The notes under the pieces were generated by a model. The model had not been told where the DNA came from and did not search any database. It saw only the letters and a program-made list of their open reading frames with translations. Of a stretch of 42,925 nt of DNA, positions 7,570-15,818 are shown in pieces. The stretch lies in the IMG/VR virus record IMGVR_UViG_3300032047_000033, positions 1 to 42,925 of that record, one strand, 5' to 3'. This stretch comes from a virus. The stretch's first letter is position 1. Each line of letters opens with the position of its first letter. A program made the translations under genes and the position numbers.

Positions 7570-8588
7570 TTTCTACAGCTCCAGTAACGGGCCTTGTGAC
7601 GAGGTCCTGGTGAATCACAATTATGTCTTGCTCTAAAGTTTTTACGAGCGTTAGGATTAGACTTTCTTATTCTCATGGTTCCACCTTTTGCGTCACCACC
7701 TTGTCCAAAGTTTACCTTTACTACATTACCCTTTGGATTCTTAACATACACTTTAAATTTTTTCACATCACCTTGCATCGGTTTTCCAAGTTTTACCTTT
7801 CTACCTTGATACTCTGCTTCAGGTAACAAACCAGTCATGGTGTATCCCCAAGAACCATCTTCCATCCAAATGTCGTATGACTCCTCTACGGATTCCTTCT
7901 TTTTCTTCTTACCCTTTTCTTCATATCCACTTGCGAATGCTGCCTTTCTTTGGGCATCACTTGAGAATCCTTCCTTTTTAGATTTATTACCCCAATTCTT
8001 AGCACCTACCTTACGACACTTTACAAGTGCTCCACTTGCGTATGCTGAAGGCCATACATCATAACGAGCCTTGACCTTGTGGTAACAAGCATCTTTCTTA
8101 CCAGCTGCTTCATCAAACTGTTCTTCAGTCATCATTTGAGATTCACGAATTTTTTTGATTTCAGTACGAATCAGATTTCTAATCATATTTTCAACTTTAT
8201 CACTTTTCATAATGCTCTCCTCTTGGTCTTTACCTTTTTTAAATCTATGTTCTCCATCAGGATTATTCTGTGGAACATTCCCAACATTTCTTAAGTAATT
8301 TGGTGGATTCAACATTTCCTTTTTAATAAGTCTTTTTACTAATTGTAATGCTCTTTTATGTAATGGGTCTTTTTTATTTTTAAGAGCAGTACCAACCTTC
8401 TTAGTTTTAGTTAATTGTTTCTTCAACAATTGATTATAAGCTTGTGGGTTTACTACTGCCATATTTGGTACTAATTCATTTATTTCCATATGTTCTCTCT
8501 TTTTTCTCCCTTGACAATGAGCCTTTTGACTAAACCCCCTTGGGTTATTACAATCAATAGACTTTTTATATTTTTTACTCCAACCCAC
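7563..8588 (-). CDS. Multi-module conserved marine-phage protein (DUF5872-like middle)
   Basis: A 341-aa very basic protein assembled from three modules that I recognise as recurrent in marine myoviruses. The N-terminal GWSKKYKKSIDCNNPRGFSQ segment (2-21) has Cys and His that could bind metal. The middle segment (KKDACYHKVKARYDVWPSAY) resembles DUF5872, and the C-terminus is a FRARHNCDSPGPRHKARYWS segment ending SCRKW. Low-complexity lysine stretches separate them. The start is GTG at 8588, overlapping the previous stop by one base. Function unknown; the basic character and position beside predicted packaged proteins suggest association with capsid or DNA. Confidence 0.7.
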   Translation of the reverse strand: MGWSKKYKKSIDCNNPRGFSQKAHCQGRKKREHMEINELVPNMAVVNPQAYNQLLKKQLTKTKKVGTALKNKKDPLHKRALQLVKRLIKKEMLNPPNYLRNVGNVPQNNPDGEHRFKKGKDQEESIMKSDKVENMIRNLIRTEIKKIRESQMMTEEQFDEAAGKKDACYHKVKARYDVWPSAYASGALVKCRKVGAKNWGNKSKKEGFSSDAQRKAAFASGYEEKGKKKKKESVEESYDIWMEDGSWGYTMTGLLPEAEYQGRKVKLGKPMQGDVKKFKVYVKNPKGNVVKVNFGQGGDAKGGTMRIRKSNPNARKNFRARHNCDSPGPRHKARYWSCRKW

Positions 8589-8947
8589 TACTTTTTGGGT
8601 TTGGTTGATACTCTAATGGGTGCTTTACCTTGTCCAGCAGATTGTTTACCACCACGACCTGCCTTATTTTGTGCGGCTCGTTTTCTACGAGTTGCACTGG
8701 CTTTTTGTTTTTTAGTCATGTTGGCGGCTTTAGATTTAGGAACACATTTAGCATATCCTCTTGATTTACCACTTGTTCCACATGGTGGATGTCCACCACC
8801 TTTTTTCTTTTTACCAATATTTACCCACTTGTCTTTAAACCACTTTCTCAAATTTTCATGGACAGGCAAACCACATTCGACACATAGATTGTCGAGAAGT
8901 TTATGTGCTTGTTCTACGGTTAATTTTTGTAATACTTCTTTAATCAT
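8588..8947 (-). CDS. Small basic conserved phage protein (DUF6321-like)
   Basis: A 119-aa protein with an N-terminal helical part containing C-x2-C (CVECGLP), then the recurrent marine-phage motif KDKWVNIGKKKKGGG, PPCGTSGKSRGYAKCVP and a K/R-rich tail (SATRRKRAAQNKAG). I recall this block as DUF6321. The four cysteines suggest metal binding. The ATG overlaps the end of the two-helix membrane protein by 8 bases. Confidence 0.65.
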   Translation of the reverse strand: MIKEVLQKLTVEQAHKLLDNLCVECGLPVHENLRKWFKDKWVNIGKKKKGGGHPPCGTSGKSRGYAKCVPKSKAANMTKKQKASATRRKRAAQNKAGRGGKQSAGQGKAPIRVSTKPKK

Positions 8948-9263
8948 CAGCGTGTTCTAATAATTTAACATCATCTTCAGCGTTGTTAAACCAAAAATCT
9001 ATTACTTTAGCAAATGAACCAACAAATCCACCTAACATTAATAGTAGAATTTCTTTCCAACCACTCTGTACATCAACTCCGTTACTCATAAAGTAAATCA
9101 TAAGTGCAAGGATAGTAGAGAAAAGTGCTACTACAGATATACTGATATACCACTTCTTATTCTGTCTGAATTTTATAATATCAACTAATTGTTGATTTAT
9201 AGCATGTTTCTGGTCTTGGACATGATAATCACTTACTTTCACATCCTTTTTTTCTACTGGCAT
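8940..9263 (-). CDS. Two-helix membrane protein, holin-like candidate
   Basis: A 107-aa protein with a polar N-terminus, two predicted membrane helices (about 38-60 and 69-91) joined by a short loop, and an acidic C-terminus. Size and topology fit a phage holin or lysis regulator, and it lies close to a recognisable holin-type gene. There is a good AGGAGA ribosome-binding site before the ATG at 9263 and a late-promoter-like TATAAATA about 20 bases upstream. Confidence 0.6.
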   Translation of the reverse strand: MPVEKKDVKVSDYHVQDQKHAINQQLVDIIKFRQNKKWYISISVVALFSTILALMIYFMSNGVDVQSGWKEILLLMLGGFVGSFAKVIDFWFNNAEDDVKLLEHADD

Positions 9264-9273
9264 TTGATTTCTC

Positions 9274-9399
9274 CTAACCGTTATTTATACATTTTTTAAA
9301 GCGTTTATAGACTCTTTTTACTACACTATGTTTACCTTGATTTCTACTTATCATCAACATGGCCTGTGCTCTAATAATCGCCTCTTGTTTTTCACTCAA
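9274..9399 (-). CDS. Very small basic protein (41 aa), TTG start
   Basis: A short frame starting with TTG at 9399, 12 bases after the stop of the holin-type gene and preceded by a purine-rich AAGGGGAATAAAGG. It encodes a basic helix-forming peptide (LSEKQEAIIRAQAMLMISRN, then K/R-rich). It ends 10 bases before the next ATG. Plausible as a translated gene from its spacing, but unproven. Confidence 0.45.
   Translation of the reverse strand: MSEKQEAIIRAQAMLMISRNQGKHSVVKRVYKRFKKCINNG
9282..9289 (-). promoter_or_regulatory. T4-late-promoter-like TATAAATA
   Basis: Exact TATAAATA on the minus strand, 19 bases upstream of the start of the two-helix membrane gene. T4-type late promoters need only this -10 element and the gp55 sigma factor, and a gp55-like gene is in the window. 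In AT-rich DNA the motif also occurs by chance, and this copy lies in the end of a small gene. Confidence 0.3.
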
Positions 9400-9411
9400 C
9401 CTTTATTCCCC

Positions 9412-9825
9412 TTATTTGGTCACCTTTTTTACTTTTTCGATAGACCTACCAGCGAAGTACGCTGCGTATACGGTCATCAATAATGTTTGATAAACAGGTA
9501 CATAAGCTGAACCAATTGTAAACTCACCCATGTTTCCATCAAATACACTTAGTATTACGAATACACCCGTTAAAAATATTAAAGTAATTGGTCTGATATT
9601 TTTACTTAACCAACTACCATGTTTTAAATCAGCTTCCCAACGAGCAGATACTTGTGCTTGTGCTGCCTGTTCTGCTTGTGCTAATATACTTGTAATTCTT
9701 TCTTTTGCCGCTGCCTTTTCTTCACCAGAAGTGTGTAGGTCATCTACTATATTTCCGATGTCTTTAATTGCATCACCACCGAGTAGACTACCTGCTCCTT
9801 TGGCGATTGTACTTAGTAACCCCAT
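9412..9825 (-). CDS. Holin-type protein (Holin_3TMs-like)
   Basis: A 137-aa protein with a glycine-rich N-terminal helix, an alanine/glutamate-rich amphipathic helix (EEKAAAKERITSILAQAEQA) and the hallmark RWEADLKHGSWLSKNIRPIT (62-81), followed by membrane helices at about 79-95 and 108-125. This matches the three-helix phage holin family, which forms the inner-membrane lesion that times lysis. No endolysin is adjacent. Confidence 0.8.
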   Translation of the reverse strand: MGLLSTIAKGAGSLLGGDAIKDIGNIVDDLHTSGEEKAAAKERITSILAQAEQAAQAQVSARWEADLKHGSWLSKNIRPITLIFLTGVFVILSVFDGNMGEFTIGSAYVPVYQTLLMTVYAAYFAGRSIEKVKKVTK

Positions 9826-9949
9826 TACCTTCTCCTTGTTGTTTTTTCAACCACTTTTTGTATTGTTTTCTTGTACGACCTTTTTCTTTCAACTCTTTAT
9901 TTTTCTTGAGTCTGGTCTGTTTTCTTAATTTGGCCTTTTTACTTGGCAT
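9788..9949 (-). CDS. Small very basic protein (53 aa)
   Basis: An ATG frame from 9949 encoding a lysine/arginine-rich helical peptide (starts MPSKKAKLRKQTRLKKNK), overlapping the start of the holin gene by 38 bases in another frame. A weak GGAT site lies upstream. The strong bias to lysine and arginine could reflect a real DNA- or RNA-binding micropeptide, but also AT-rich chance. Confidence 0.45.
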   Translation of the reverse strand: MPSKKAKLRKQTRLKKNKELKEKGRTRKQYKKWLKKQQGEGNGVTKYNRQRSR

Positions 9950-9982
9950 ATTTTTTATCCATTAAATATAAATATCTGTTAT

Positions 9983-10636
9983 TCATTTTTTACTACTGCT
10001 AACAAGATTATTAGATACTTGTGCACTTAATAAAGTTTGAAGTGTGAAGTATAAAGATGGATTCCTTTTTAATAATTCTTTAAATTCTCGTTGTTTCCAT
10101 ACTAAACATTCACACGGATGCTTTACCACACAAGTAGCTGTTGCTGATTTTTCTGTCAAAAATGACATCTCCCCTACAAACTGACCATCCTTTAATTGGG
10201 CAACATTTGTTCCATCTACTAATACATCTATTGTTCCATTGTATATCAATACTAAATCTGGCACAAGATGTGTTTGTCTTGTAACAAATTCACCAGGTTG
10301 AAATGTTTTCCAAATGGCAGCCTTACTAATTTTTAAATATTCTACGGGTGTTAAATCTTTAAATAGGGTTTCGTATAACTCATTGTTTTTATCGTCCATG
10401 TGGACAGGTCGTTTTTCATAGATAAGAACTGCTATGTGGTATACATTTACGAGTACAAAAACAATATTCCAATTTATTGCTAACCACATTGGTTCAAGAG
10501 GGATGTAAAAATTATATAATACGGAAAATAAACTTGCTAATATAGATAGGATTCTAAGGTATAAAATATCCTTTACTAAAAAAGAAAATGCTATTAGACC
10601 AAATGCCAAATGTCCTGCTATCGTTGCGATATTCAT
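9983..10636 (-). CDS. Popeye-like membrane protein with cyclic-nucleotide-binding domain
   Basis: A 217-aa protein with three closely spaced N-terminal hydrophobic helices (about 5-22, 26-45, 50-73) that include WLAINWNIVFVLVN, then a cyclic-nucleotide-binding fold from about 95 to 200. This order is that of Popeye-domain proteins, known in animals and some bacteria. The phosphate-binding cassette is recognisable at 153-168 (FVGEMSFLTEKSATAT), but the Arg that normally contacts the cyclic phosphate is replaced by Ser164, so classical cAMP binding may be lost or altered. It sits in the inner membrane, followed by holin-type genes. Its role in a phage is unknown. Confidence 0.75.
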   Translation of the reverse strand: MNIATIAGHLAFGLIAFSFLVKDILYLRILSILASLFSVLYNFYIPLEPMWLAINWNIVFVLVNVYHIAVLIYEKRPVHMDDKNNELYETLFKDLTPVEYLKISKAAIWKTFQPGEFVTRQTHLVPDLVLIYNGTIDVLVDGTNVAQLKDGQFVGEMSFLTEKSATATCVVKHPCECLVWKQREFKELLKRNPSLYFTLQTLLSAQVSNNLVSSSKK

Positions 10637-10639
10637 ACA

Positions 10640-11017
10640 TTAAAACACATCTTCGGCCAATACATCATCTATTGCCGACTTGATTTCCTTATTAGTCAAA
10701 TCAAGTTCTCCATCCATATCAGCCTTCCATGTTTCTTTCTTTGAACCATCATAAAAAAGAGCCATTGATGGATAGTTTCTAAACCTTAACTTCTTAACAA
10801 CCTTTGGTGCGTCTTCACTCTGAACTCTTAAAATTTCACAATCTTGATATCCACTAACACCCTTTATTAAACTTTCATCAAATTCAGCTTCTTGCCATTC
10901 TGCTGTAAATACCACAACAACAATTCCACCATTTATTTTGTCTTTAAAATTTTTATCGTTAACACCTTGACCAAATGTCATGGAGAAAAGTAATATCAAT
11001 CCTAACAAATTTCGCAT
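10640..11017 (-). CDS. Exported thioredoxin-fold protein lacking the CxxC site
   Basis: A 125-aa protein when started at the ATG at 11017, which has a perfect AGGAG site; a start 33 bases further up would precede the signal peptide oddly. The signal peptide (MRNLLGLILLFSMTFGQ) ends in G-Q. The thioredoxin-like core is VVVVFTAEWQEAEFDES, then RFRNYPSMALF with the cis-Pro. The CxxC active site is replaced by W-Q-E-A, so it cannot be a disulfide oxidoreductase and may be a periplasmic binding or chaperone-like module. It lies between the MshEN-domain and the Popeye-like genes. Confidence 0.7.
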   Translation of the reverse strand: MRNLLGLILLFSMTFGQGVNDKNFKDKINGGIVVVVFTAEWQEAEFDESLIKGVSGYQDCEILRVQSEDAPKVVKKLRFRNYPSMALFYDGSKKETWKADMDGELDLTNKEIKSAIDDVLAEDVF

Positions 11018-11027
11018 AATGTAACTC

Positions 11028-11714
11028 CTACTTGTCCTTTTTCTTTGCAACTTCTACTCTTAGATTTGCAACGAGTTTTTCTAAATCTTCAATAGCCTCT
11101 TCATACTCATCTATTATTTCATATACAGCATCCATATCTTCTTGTAATCCACCAACTTGTGATTTGTATTGTTCATAAGAACGAGGCCAGTTATGTCCAT
11201 CAGGCTTGGATGGGTATTCATCACCAAATATAGATTCAATAGATGGTGGTTCAGGTAAATTTTTAGCCTCTTCTATTTCAGATAACAACATATAATAACC
11301 ACCAACACCTGCCGCTATCACACTAATTAATGCAATAATGGTCTGAATAGACATTGTAAACTTTGTACCCATAACTTTATCTTCAGAAAGTTCTATAGGT
11401 TCTTCTACTTTTGGTTCCTCTACTACAGGCTGTGGTGTGGGTTTAACTACAACAGGTTCTTGTTCAACTACTGGCTGTGATATTGGTTCTTTATGAATCT
11501 CTTCGTGTTTCTCTTCGTGTTTTTTAGTATCAGAAGAATGATTCATCATAGCATCAGTAATGTCTTCAAATGAGCAAAAACCCATCTCCACAAGAATTTC
11601 ACCAATAGTCCCTTTACGACCTTTGACTTGTTCTGCTAGGGCTTTACTTAGTTGTCGTTTTGTGATAACATCTGCATCACATAACAACTGACCTAATCTA
11701 ACTCCATCACTCAT
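11028..11714 (-). CDS. MshEN-like domain membrane protein
   Basis: A 228-aa protein. Residues 6-29 (RLGQLLCDADVITKRQLSKA and on to Q29) match the 24-residue MshEN motif found at the N-terminus of type II secretion and type IV pilus ATPases, where two copies bind cyclic di-GMP. A second copy from about 36 keeps the IGEILVEMG core but has lost the Arg (now Thr) and the final Gln (now His). A proline/glutamate/valine-rich linker follows, then one membrane helix (about 120-143) and a C-terminal region ending in a coiled coil (190-226). There is no ATPase domain. A membrane-anchored decoy or regulator of a pilus/secretion ATPase would fit. Confidence 0.7.
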   Translation of the reverse strand: MSDGVRLGQLLCDADVITKRQLSKALAEQVKGRKGTIGEILVEMGFCSFEDITDAMMNHSSDTKKHEEKHEEIHKEPISQPVVEQEPVVVKPTPQPVVEEPKVEEPIELSEDKVMGTKFTMSIQTIIALISVIAAGVGGYYMLLSEIEEAKNLPEPPSIESIFGDEYPSKPDGHNWPRSYEQYKSQVGGLQEDMDAVYEIIDEYEEAIEDLEKLVANLRVEVAKKKDK

Positions 11715-11717
11715 TCA

Positions 11718-12305
11718 TTATTCACCGTTGTAGAATGTTCCTTCTGGATCCATTCCTATTTCAATGTTCTCAAAAACCAATAATGCTATTTGTAATTCAT
11801 CTCTGTATGGATTATAGAACTGACCATTGACCACACCTGAGATTTTATTATCTCTAACTTCTGTTATTTCTGCTTGACCAAAATTTGTATAATCAAAACT
11901 ACCTATGATTTCTAAGTCTATTGTTTTATCCCTATAAACAGTATCTTCAACTCCGTAATTTAAGTACAAACCTGCATCTATTAAATTATCATTATCCTCA
12001 CCATCTTTATCATACCATATAGTAGCATAATGTTCTAATTCAGGTAAAACCCTACCGACTTCCCTTTGAAAGTGAAATACAAGTAATTTCTTTATCTTAC
12101 CATCCTCACCAACTTGTTTACTTCCAAAAGTTGTTATTGAACCATAGTAAGTAAACGGGTCTATTGGGTCACCATTTACCCACATCTGCATAGCGGGTTC
12201 TAATGTTTCCTCTACTCGTGTATCCTCACAACTAATAAATAAAACTAAAATAATCCAAACCAATGGATTAAGGTACTTTTCTTTTATGTCAAACCATTTT
12301 TTCAT
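11718..12305 (-). CDS. Predicted lipoprotein
   Basis: A 195-aa protein with a basic N-terminus, a hydrophobic stretch (PLVWIILVLFIS) and a lipobox ending in FISC, so it is probably lipidated on the Cys. The mature part is polar and beta-rich, with many acidic and aromatic residues (IWYDKDGEDNDNLIDAGLYL) and no recognised domain. It is exactly abutted to the beta-barrel gene upstream (one base apart). The pair could form a surface complex. Phage lipoproteins often block receptors or superinfection, but this one is not a known family. Confidence 0.7.
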   Translation of the reverse strand: MKKWFDIKEKYLNPLVWIILVLFISCEDTRVEETLEPAMQMWVNGDPIDPFTYYGSITTFGSKQVGEDGKIKKLLVFHFQREVGRVLPELEHYATIWYDKDGEDNDNLIDAGLYLNYGVEDTVYRDKTIDLEIIGSFDYTNFGQAEITEVRDNKISGVVNGQFYNPYRDELQIALLVFENIEIGMDPEGTFYNGE

Positions 12306-12306
12306 T

Positions 12307-13608
12307 TTAAAATCCCATAAATTGATAATTAACTCCTAACTTGATATCGTACGCTGGTCTCTCCCAATAATACAGATATCTTCCTTCAGCAAACACTCCA
12401 AGATTATCTTTGAGTTTTACTCCGAATATTGCTCCCATATCATAATCATTCCAATCTGCCCAATCGGGTTCAGAATATTCAAAATCATATGGTTCATATC
12501 CTTCTTCTAAATGTTTTTTATATAGTGAGGCGTTTTGATAAGAATGTTTAGTATGTCCATAGTGAACAGGTAACCAATTACCCCATGCATGTAACCACCA
12601 ACTATCAGTATAATGGTAAAAATCCACACCTATTATCAAAGATGTTTCACTTTGATATCCTAAATCTTTTTTCTTTCCGTTTATATAAGTCTCTAACATC
12701 TGTGGAAAGTGGTATATGAAATATTCTCTATCTGTGTAAGCAAATATATTTCCATTGGCATCTCTCCATAACCAATCATGTCCCCAATACTCACCTCTAC
12801 CATTCCAAAAAGGACCATCTCCTTCAACCTTTACCCATTCACCATTTACAAGTTCTAATAATTCATCATGAGTCCAAATTGGATTACCATTTTCGTCATA
12901 TCCTTCTAACATGGATTCATCATACCACATATTATCATCAACACCAAAAGCATCTTCAGCAAATGCCCACCATGAACCACGATACCAAGTCGTATCCAAT
13001 ACCATAGCATCAAATCCATAAACTGGATGTTGTCTGTGTTTGAATCCAACAGAAAAATGTAGTTTATTTTGTAAAACTTCAGGTGTAAGATGTATCCTCA
13101 AATCTCCATGTATATAACTCAAGTCTTCTAATCCTAACTCCGTCCAACCAACTTTAGCCATAGCCCAATCACCGATGTATCTAACCCAATATTCTTGATT
13201 AAGATATTCGTTACCCCATTGTCTACCTTCTGTCCATTTGATTAAATATTCCCAACCCTTAACAGGTCCGAATGTAGCACTTTCATTATAGTTTGATTCT
13301 GTACCATCATACCAAGTTCCACCTTTACCAGCTGACTTAACACCTCGTTTTGGTTCGTACTGAAAACGACCTATCTTACGGAGTCCAAATGATGTTTGGA
13401 AATCAGGTTTTAAATCTCTTTCAGTTCTGTCCACCAATAAATCTCCAGTAGACAGACCACCAACGATAGCAAATCTATCATCTTGATATCTTGGTGCATT
13501 TAAACTAAAACTGGCATATGCTGTCGAATACTTTAAAAATTTTAGTATTTCATTTTCAGCCAACAAAGATGAGGTCATTAATAAACCTAATATAATCTTC
13601 TTTAACAT
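12307..13608 (-). CDS. Probable outer-membrane beta-barrel protein
   Basis: A 433-aa protein with a signal peptide (MLKKIILGLLMTSSLLAEN). The mature part is rich in Trp/Tyr/Gly and alternating strands (e.g. GVFAEGRYLYYWERP), and it ends in a strand closing with Phe (LGVNYQFMGF), the signature recognised by outer-membrane assembly. Phages rarely encode such proteins. Cargo, receptor masking or a diverged exported structural protein are possible. A good GGGAGAAAACAG site precedes the ATG at 13608, and an AT-rich 53-base gap lies upstream. Confidence 0.7.
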   Translation of the reverse strand: MLKKIILGLLMTSSLLAENEILKFLKYSTAYASFSLNAPRYQDDRFAIVGGLSTGDLLVDRTERDLKPDFQTSFGLRKIGRFQYEPKRGVKSAGKGGTWYDGTESNYNESATFGPVKGWEYLIKWTEGRQWGNEYLNQEYWVRYIGDWAMAKVGWTELGLEDLSYIHGDLRIHLTPEVLQNKLHFSVGFKHRQHPVYGFDAMVLDTTWYRGSWWAFAEDAFGVDDNMWYDESMLEGYDENGNPIWTHDELLELVNGEWVKVEGDGPFWNGRGEYWGHDWLWRDANGNIFAYTDREYFIYHFPQMLETYINGKKKDLGYQSETSLIIGVDFYHYTDSWWLHAWGNWLPVHYGHTKHSYQNASLYKKHLEEGYEPYDFEYSEPDWADWNDYDMGAIFGVKLKDNLGVFAEGRYLYYWERPAYDIKLGVNYQFMGF

Positions 13609-13661
13609 CTGTTTTCTCCCATTAAGCGATAAATTACACTAATAAATATAAAACTAACCAA

Positions 13662-14747
13662 TTAAACATCAAAACGAACTACAAAACTCATGGCTGTTTT
13701 ATCATCATTTTTAATTGGTTTTGCTGTTCTACCAACCACTAATAATTCTCCTGAATCATTGTATAATCCTATTGTTGTAATGTAAGGTCTGAACTCACTA
13801 TGTGTTACAAAGTTTTCGTAAAATTGTGTTCCTTCGTATGTTTGATTATATGAACCACTTCCAAGACCATCAAGTGGATTATCACTTGGTGGAAAAATTG
13901 AATCAGGATTTGTACCTTTTCCCAATTGAAAACTACCACTTCTTTCAAAAGTTGCACTTACATTACTTGTGGCATTATGTTGACCTGCCTGTGAGGTTAC
14001 CATATATTCATGTTGATAAATTGTGTGTGTAGATTGATAATTTAAAGTATAACCATCACTATCCGTACCAGTAAATGCGTTTAGATATTTTGAACCAGTA
14101 CTTGTCATTACTATTAGACCTTGTTTATAAAAAACATTTCCTAATACATAACTCGAACTAACATCACTTGTAGGTGTGTTGGTGAATGAACTTGACTTGA
14201 AAGCTGCATAACTCTGTGAATATGCAAAATCAAATAAATTACCATCTCCGTCATCACGAATATCAGTAGTTACATCACTTATGTTATCTAATACACGAAC
14301 ACTTTTCGGTTTAATTCCCTCACCCATCAATTGCTGTGGAACGGTGATTACTGATGCATTATCATGTAATTCTCTAAAACTAACATTTGTGTTTGAGTTA
14401 CCATATGTTAAAAAGGGTTGAACTTGATTTGTGTGACTTTTAAATTTGGCACGATTACTAAATCTTTCATAGAATTTGTGATTTAGCATGTAATAAGTTG
14501 GAAGGTTATAAAATGTCCCACCACTATACCAAGTAGATTTTGGTAATGCCAAACTTCGAGACATCTGATTAAACGAACCAATACTTTGGGAAAGAGCGGA
14601 ACCTGAATCAAAACCCCTAAAACTCCCACTACTTGCCTTAAGAGCGAATACTCCACTTCCACTATCAGTATTAGTGAAAGTGAATCGCTTGTGGGTTTTA
14701 AAGGGCTCTATAGAAACATCTTGTGGGTGGACATCTCTTAAAATCAT
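13662..14747 (-). CDS. Virion structural protein (tail/baseplate), paralogue of next gene
   Basis: A 361-aa Ser/Thr/Gly-rich protein typical of phage tail and fibre components. Its C-terminus (PYITTIGLYNDSGELLVVGR and AKPIK) is clearly related to that of the next gene (VYITTVGLFNNSNELLAVAK and SQP), a motif that I associate with tail proteins of marine T4-like phages. Position at the promoter-distal end of the baseplate operon fits a tail-fibre or baseplate-peripheral role. Confidence 0.7.
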   Translation of the reverse strand: MILRDVHPQDVSIEPFKTHKRFTFTNTDSGSGVFALKASSGSFRGFDSGSALSQSIGSFNQMSRSLALPKSTWYSGGTFYNLPTYYMLNHKFYERFSNRAKFKSHTNQVQPFLTYGNSNTNVSFRELHDNASVITVPQQLMGEGIKPKSVRVLDNISDVTTDIRDDGDGNLFDFAYSQSYAAFKSSSFTNTPTSDVSSSYVLGNVFYKQGLIVMTSTGSKYLNAFTGTDSDGYTLNYQSTHTIYQHEYMVTSQAGQHNATSNVSATFERSGSFQLGKGTNPDSIFPPSDNPLDGLGSGSYNQTYEGTQFYENFVTHSEFRPYITTIGLYNDSGELLVVGRTAKPIKNDDKTAMSFVVRFDV

Positions 14748-14763
14748 TCCACTCCCCTATGTT

Positions 14764-15801
14764 TTAGAAGTCAAGTTTGACTTTGATTAATGCCTCACGA
14801 GAATAAGATTTCAATACAGGTTGACTCAACTTAGCAACTGCTAATAATTCATTACTATTATTAAACAAACCTACTGTTGTTATGTAGACTTTTGGGTCTT
14901 TAAAGAAAGTAGGTTGTGTGAAGTCACCAGTAGATGCTGTAAAGAAAGTTGGATTGTTAGAGAAATTAAATTCTTTATTTCCAGCTCTTACGAAATAATG
15001 TGTAGATGAGAGTTTTTCTTCTCGTCTAGCTTGAAAGTATGCTCCACCTTTAACACTACTAAAGAATGCTGGAACATTACCACCATCAGTATTTGAAGTT
15101 GTATTGACACTTATAGAAGCAGATGCGTCTACAATATCAGCGTTCAATAGTACAATCCCTAAATCAGGATAGAATAAACCATAACCACCACCTGGATTAG
15201 ATGAAGCCGCTGTGTTTATTGATGTAGTACCACTTGTAATGGAACCAGTAACAACATTAAATACTCTACCACCTATTCCTGCTTCTGGATCAGTCGTGGA
15301 ATTACTATCGTCTATTAATCTAATGTTTTCACCAACATTTTTTACACTACCACTAATACGAAGTTCCCAATTACCTGGATCCATCTTTTCTCTCATTCTT
15401 GCTCTTTTTAGTGATAGAACAAAAAAGTGTTTAGAGGTTACTGAACCAGCGTAAGTGAATCTATCTTTGTTGGGTGGTAATAATAGATTTACAAGTTGTG
15501 CGTGGATAGCTGCAGAAGCTCTATTACCAGTTGCTCCCCCAACAGTACCTAATGAACCACTTCCATCTAAGTGTCCATATCCAATACTGAATTGGACTTC
15601 AGCTTCTGTATCAGATGATGGGTCTGTCTTGTACACATCATAATAATACTTTCCAGCTGATGAACTGTTTGCTGATTGTGAAAAGAATGTAGTTAGTGTT
15701 CCAGTACCACCACTCCATATACCACTTGATATTGTGGCTTTGATATTTTTAACCACATCATTTTCTTGGTCAAATAATTTATATGCTCCTGCTAATGCCA
15801 T
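14764..15801 (-). CDS. Virion structural protein (tail/baseplate), paralogue of neighbour
   Basis: A 345-aa Ser/Thr/Gly-rich protein starting MALAGAYKLFDQENDVVKNI. It shares the C-terminal YITTVGLFNNSNELLAVAK motif with the 361-aa neighbour, implying an old duplication. It contains an internal beta-rich region with short repeats of Ser/Gly. Probable baseplate or tail-fibre attachment protein. Confidence 0.7.
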   Translation of the reverse strand: MALAGAYKLFDQENDVVKNIKATISSGIWSGGTGTLTTFFSQSANSSSAGKYYYDVYKTDPSSDTEAEVQFSIGYGHLDGSGSLGTVGGATGNRASAAIHAQLVNLLLPPNKDRFTYAGSVTSKHFFVLSLKRARMREKMDPGNWELRISGSVKNVGENIRLIDDSNSTTDPEAGIGGRVFNVVTGSITSGTTSINTAASSNPGGGYGLFYPDLGIVLLNADIVDASASISVNTTSNTDGGNVPAFFSSVKGGAYFQARREEKLSSTHYFVRAGNKEFNFSNNPTFFTASTGDFTQPTFFKDPKVYITTVGLFNNSNELLAVAKLSQPVLKSYSREALIKVKLDF

Positions 15802-15818
15802 TTTCTAACTCCTAACTA

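Noticed and set aside
8490-8960. A 156-residue plus-strand open frame rich in Leu, Phe and Pro
   Set aside because: It is the antisense of the lysine-rich DUF6321-like gene and the start of its neighbour; such mirror frames are artefacts of Lys-rich coding.
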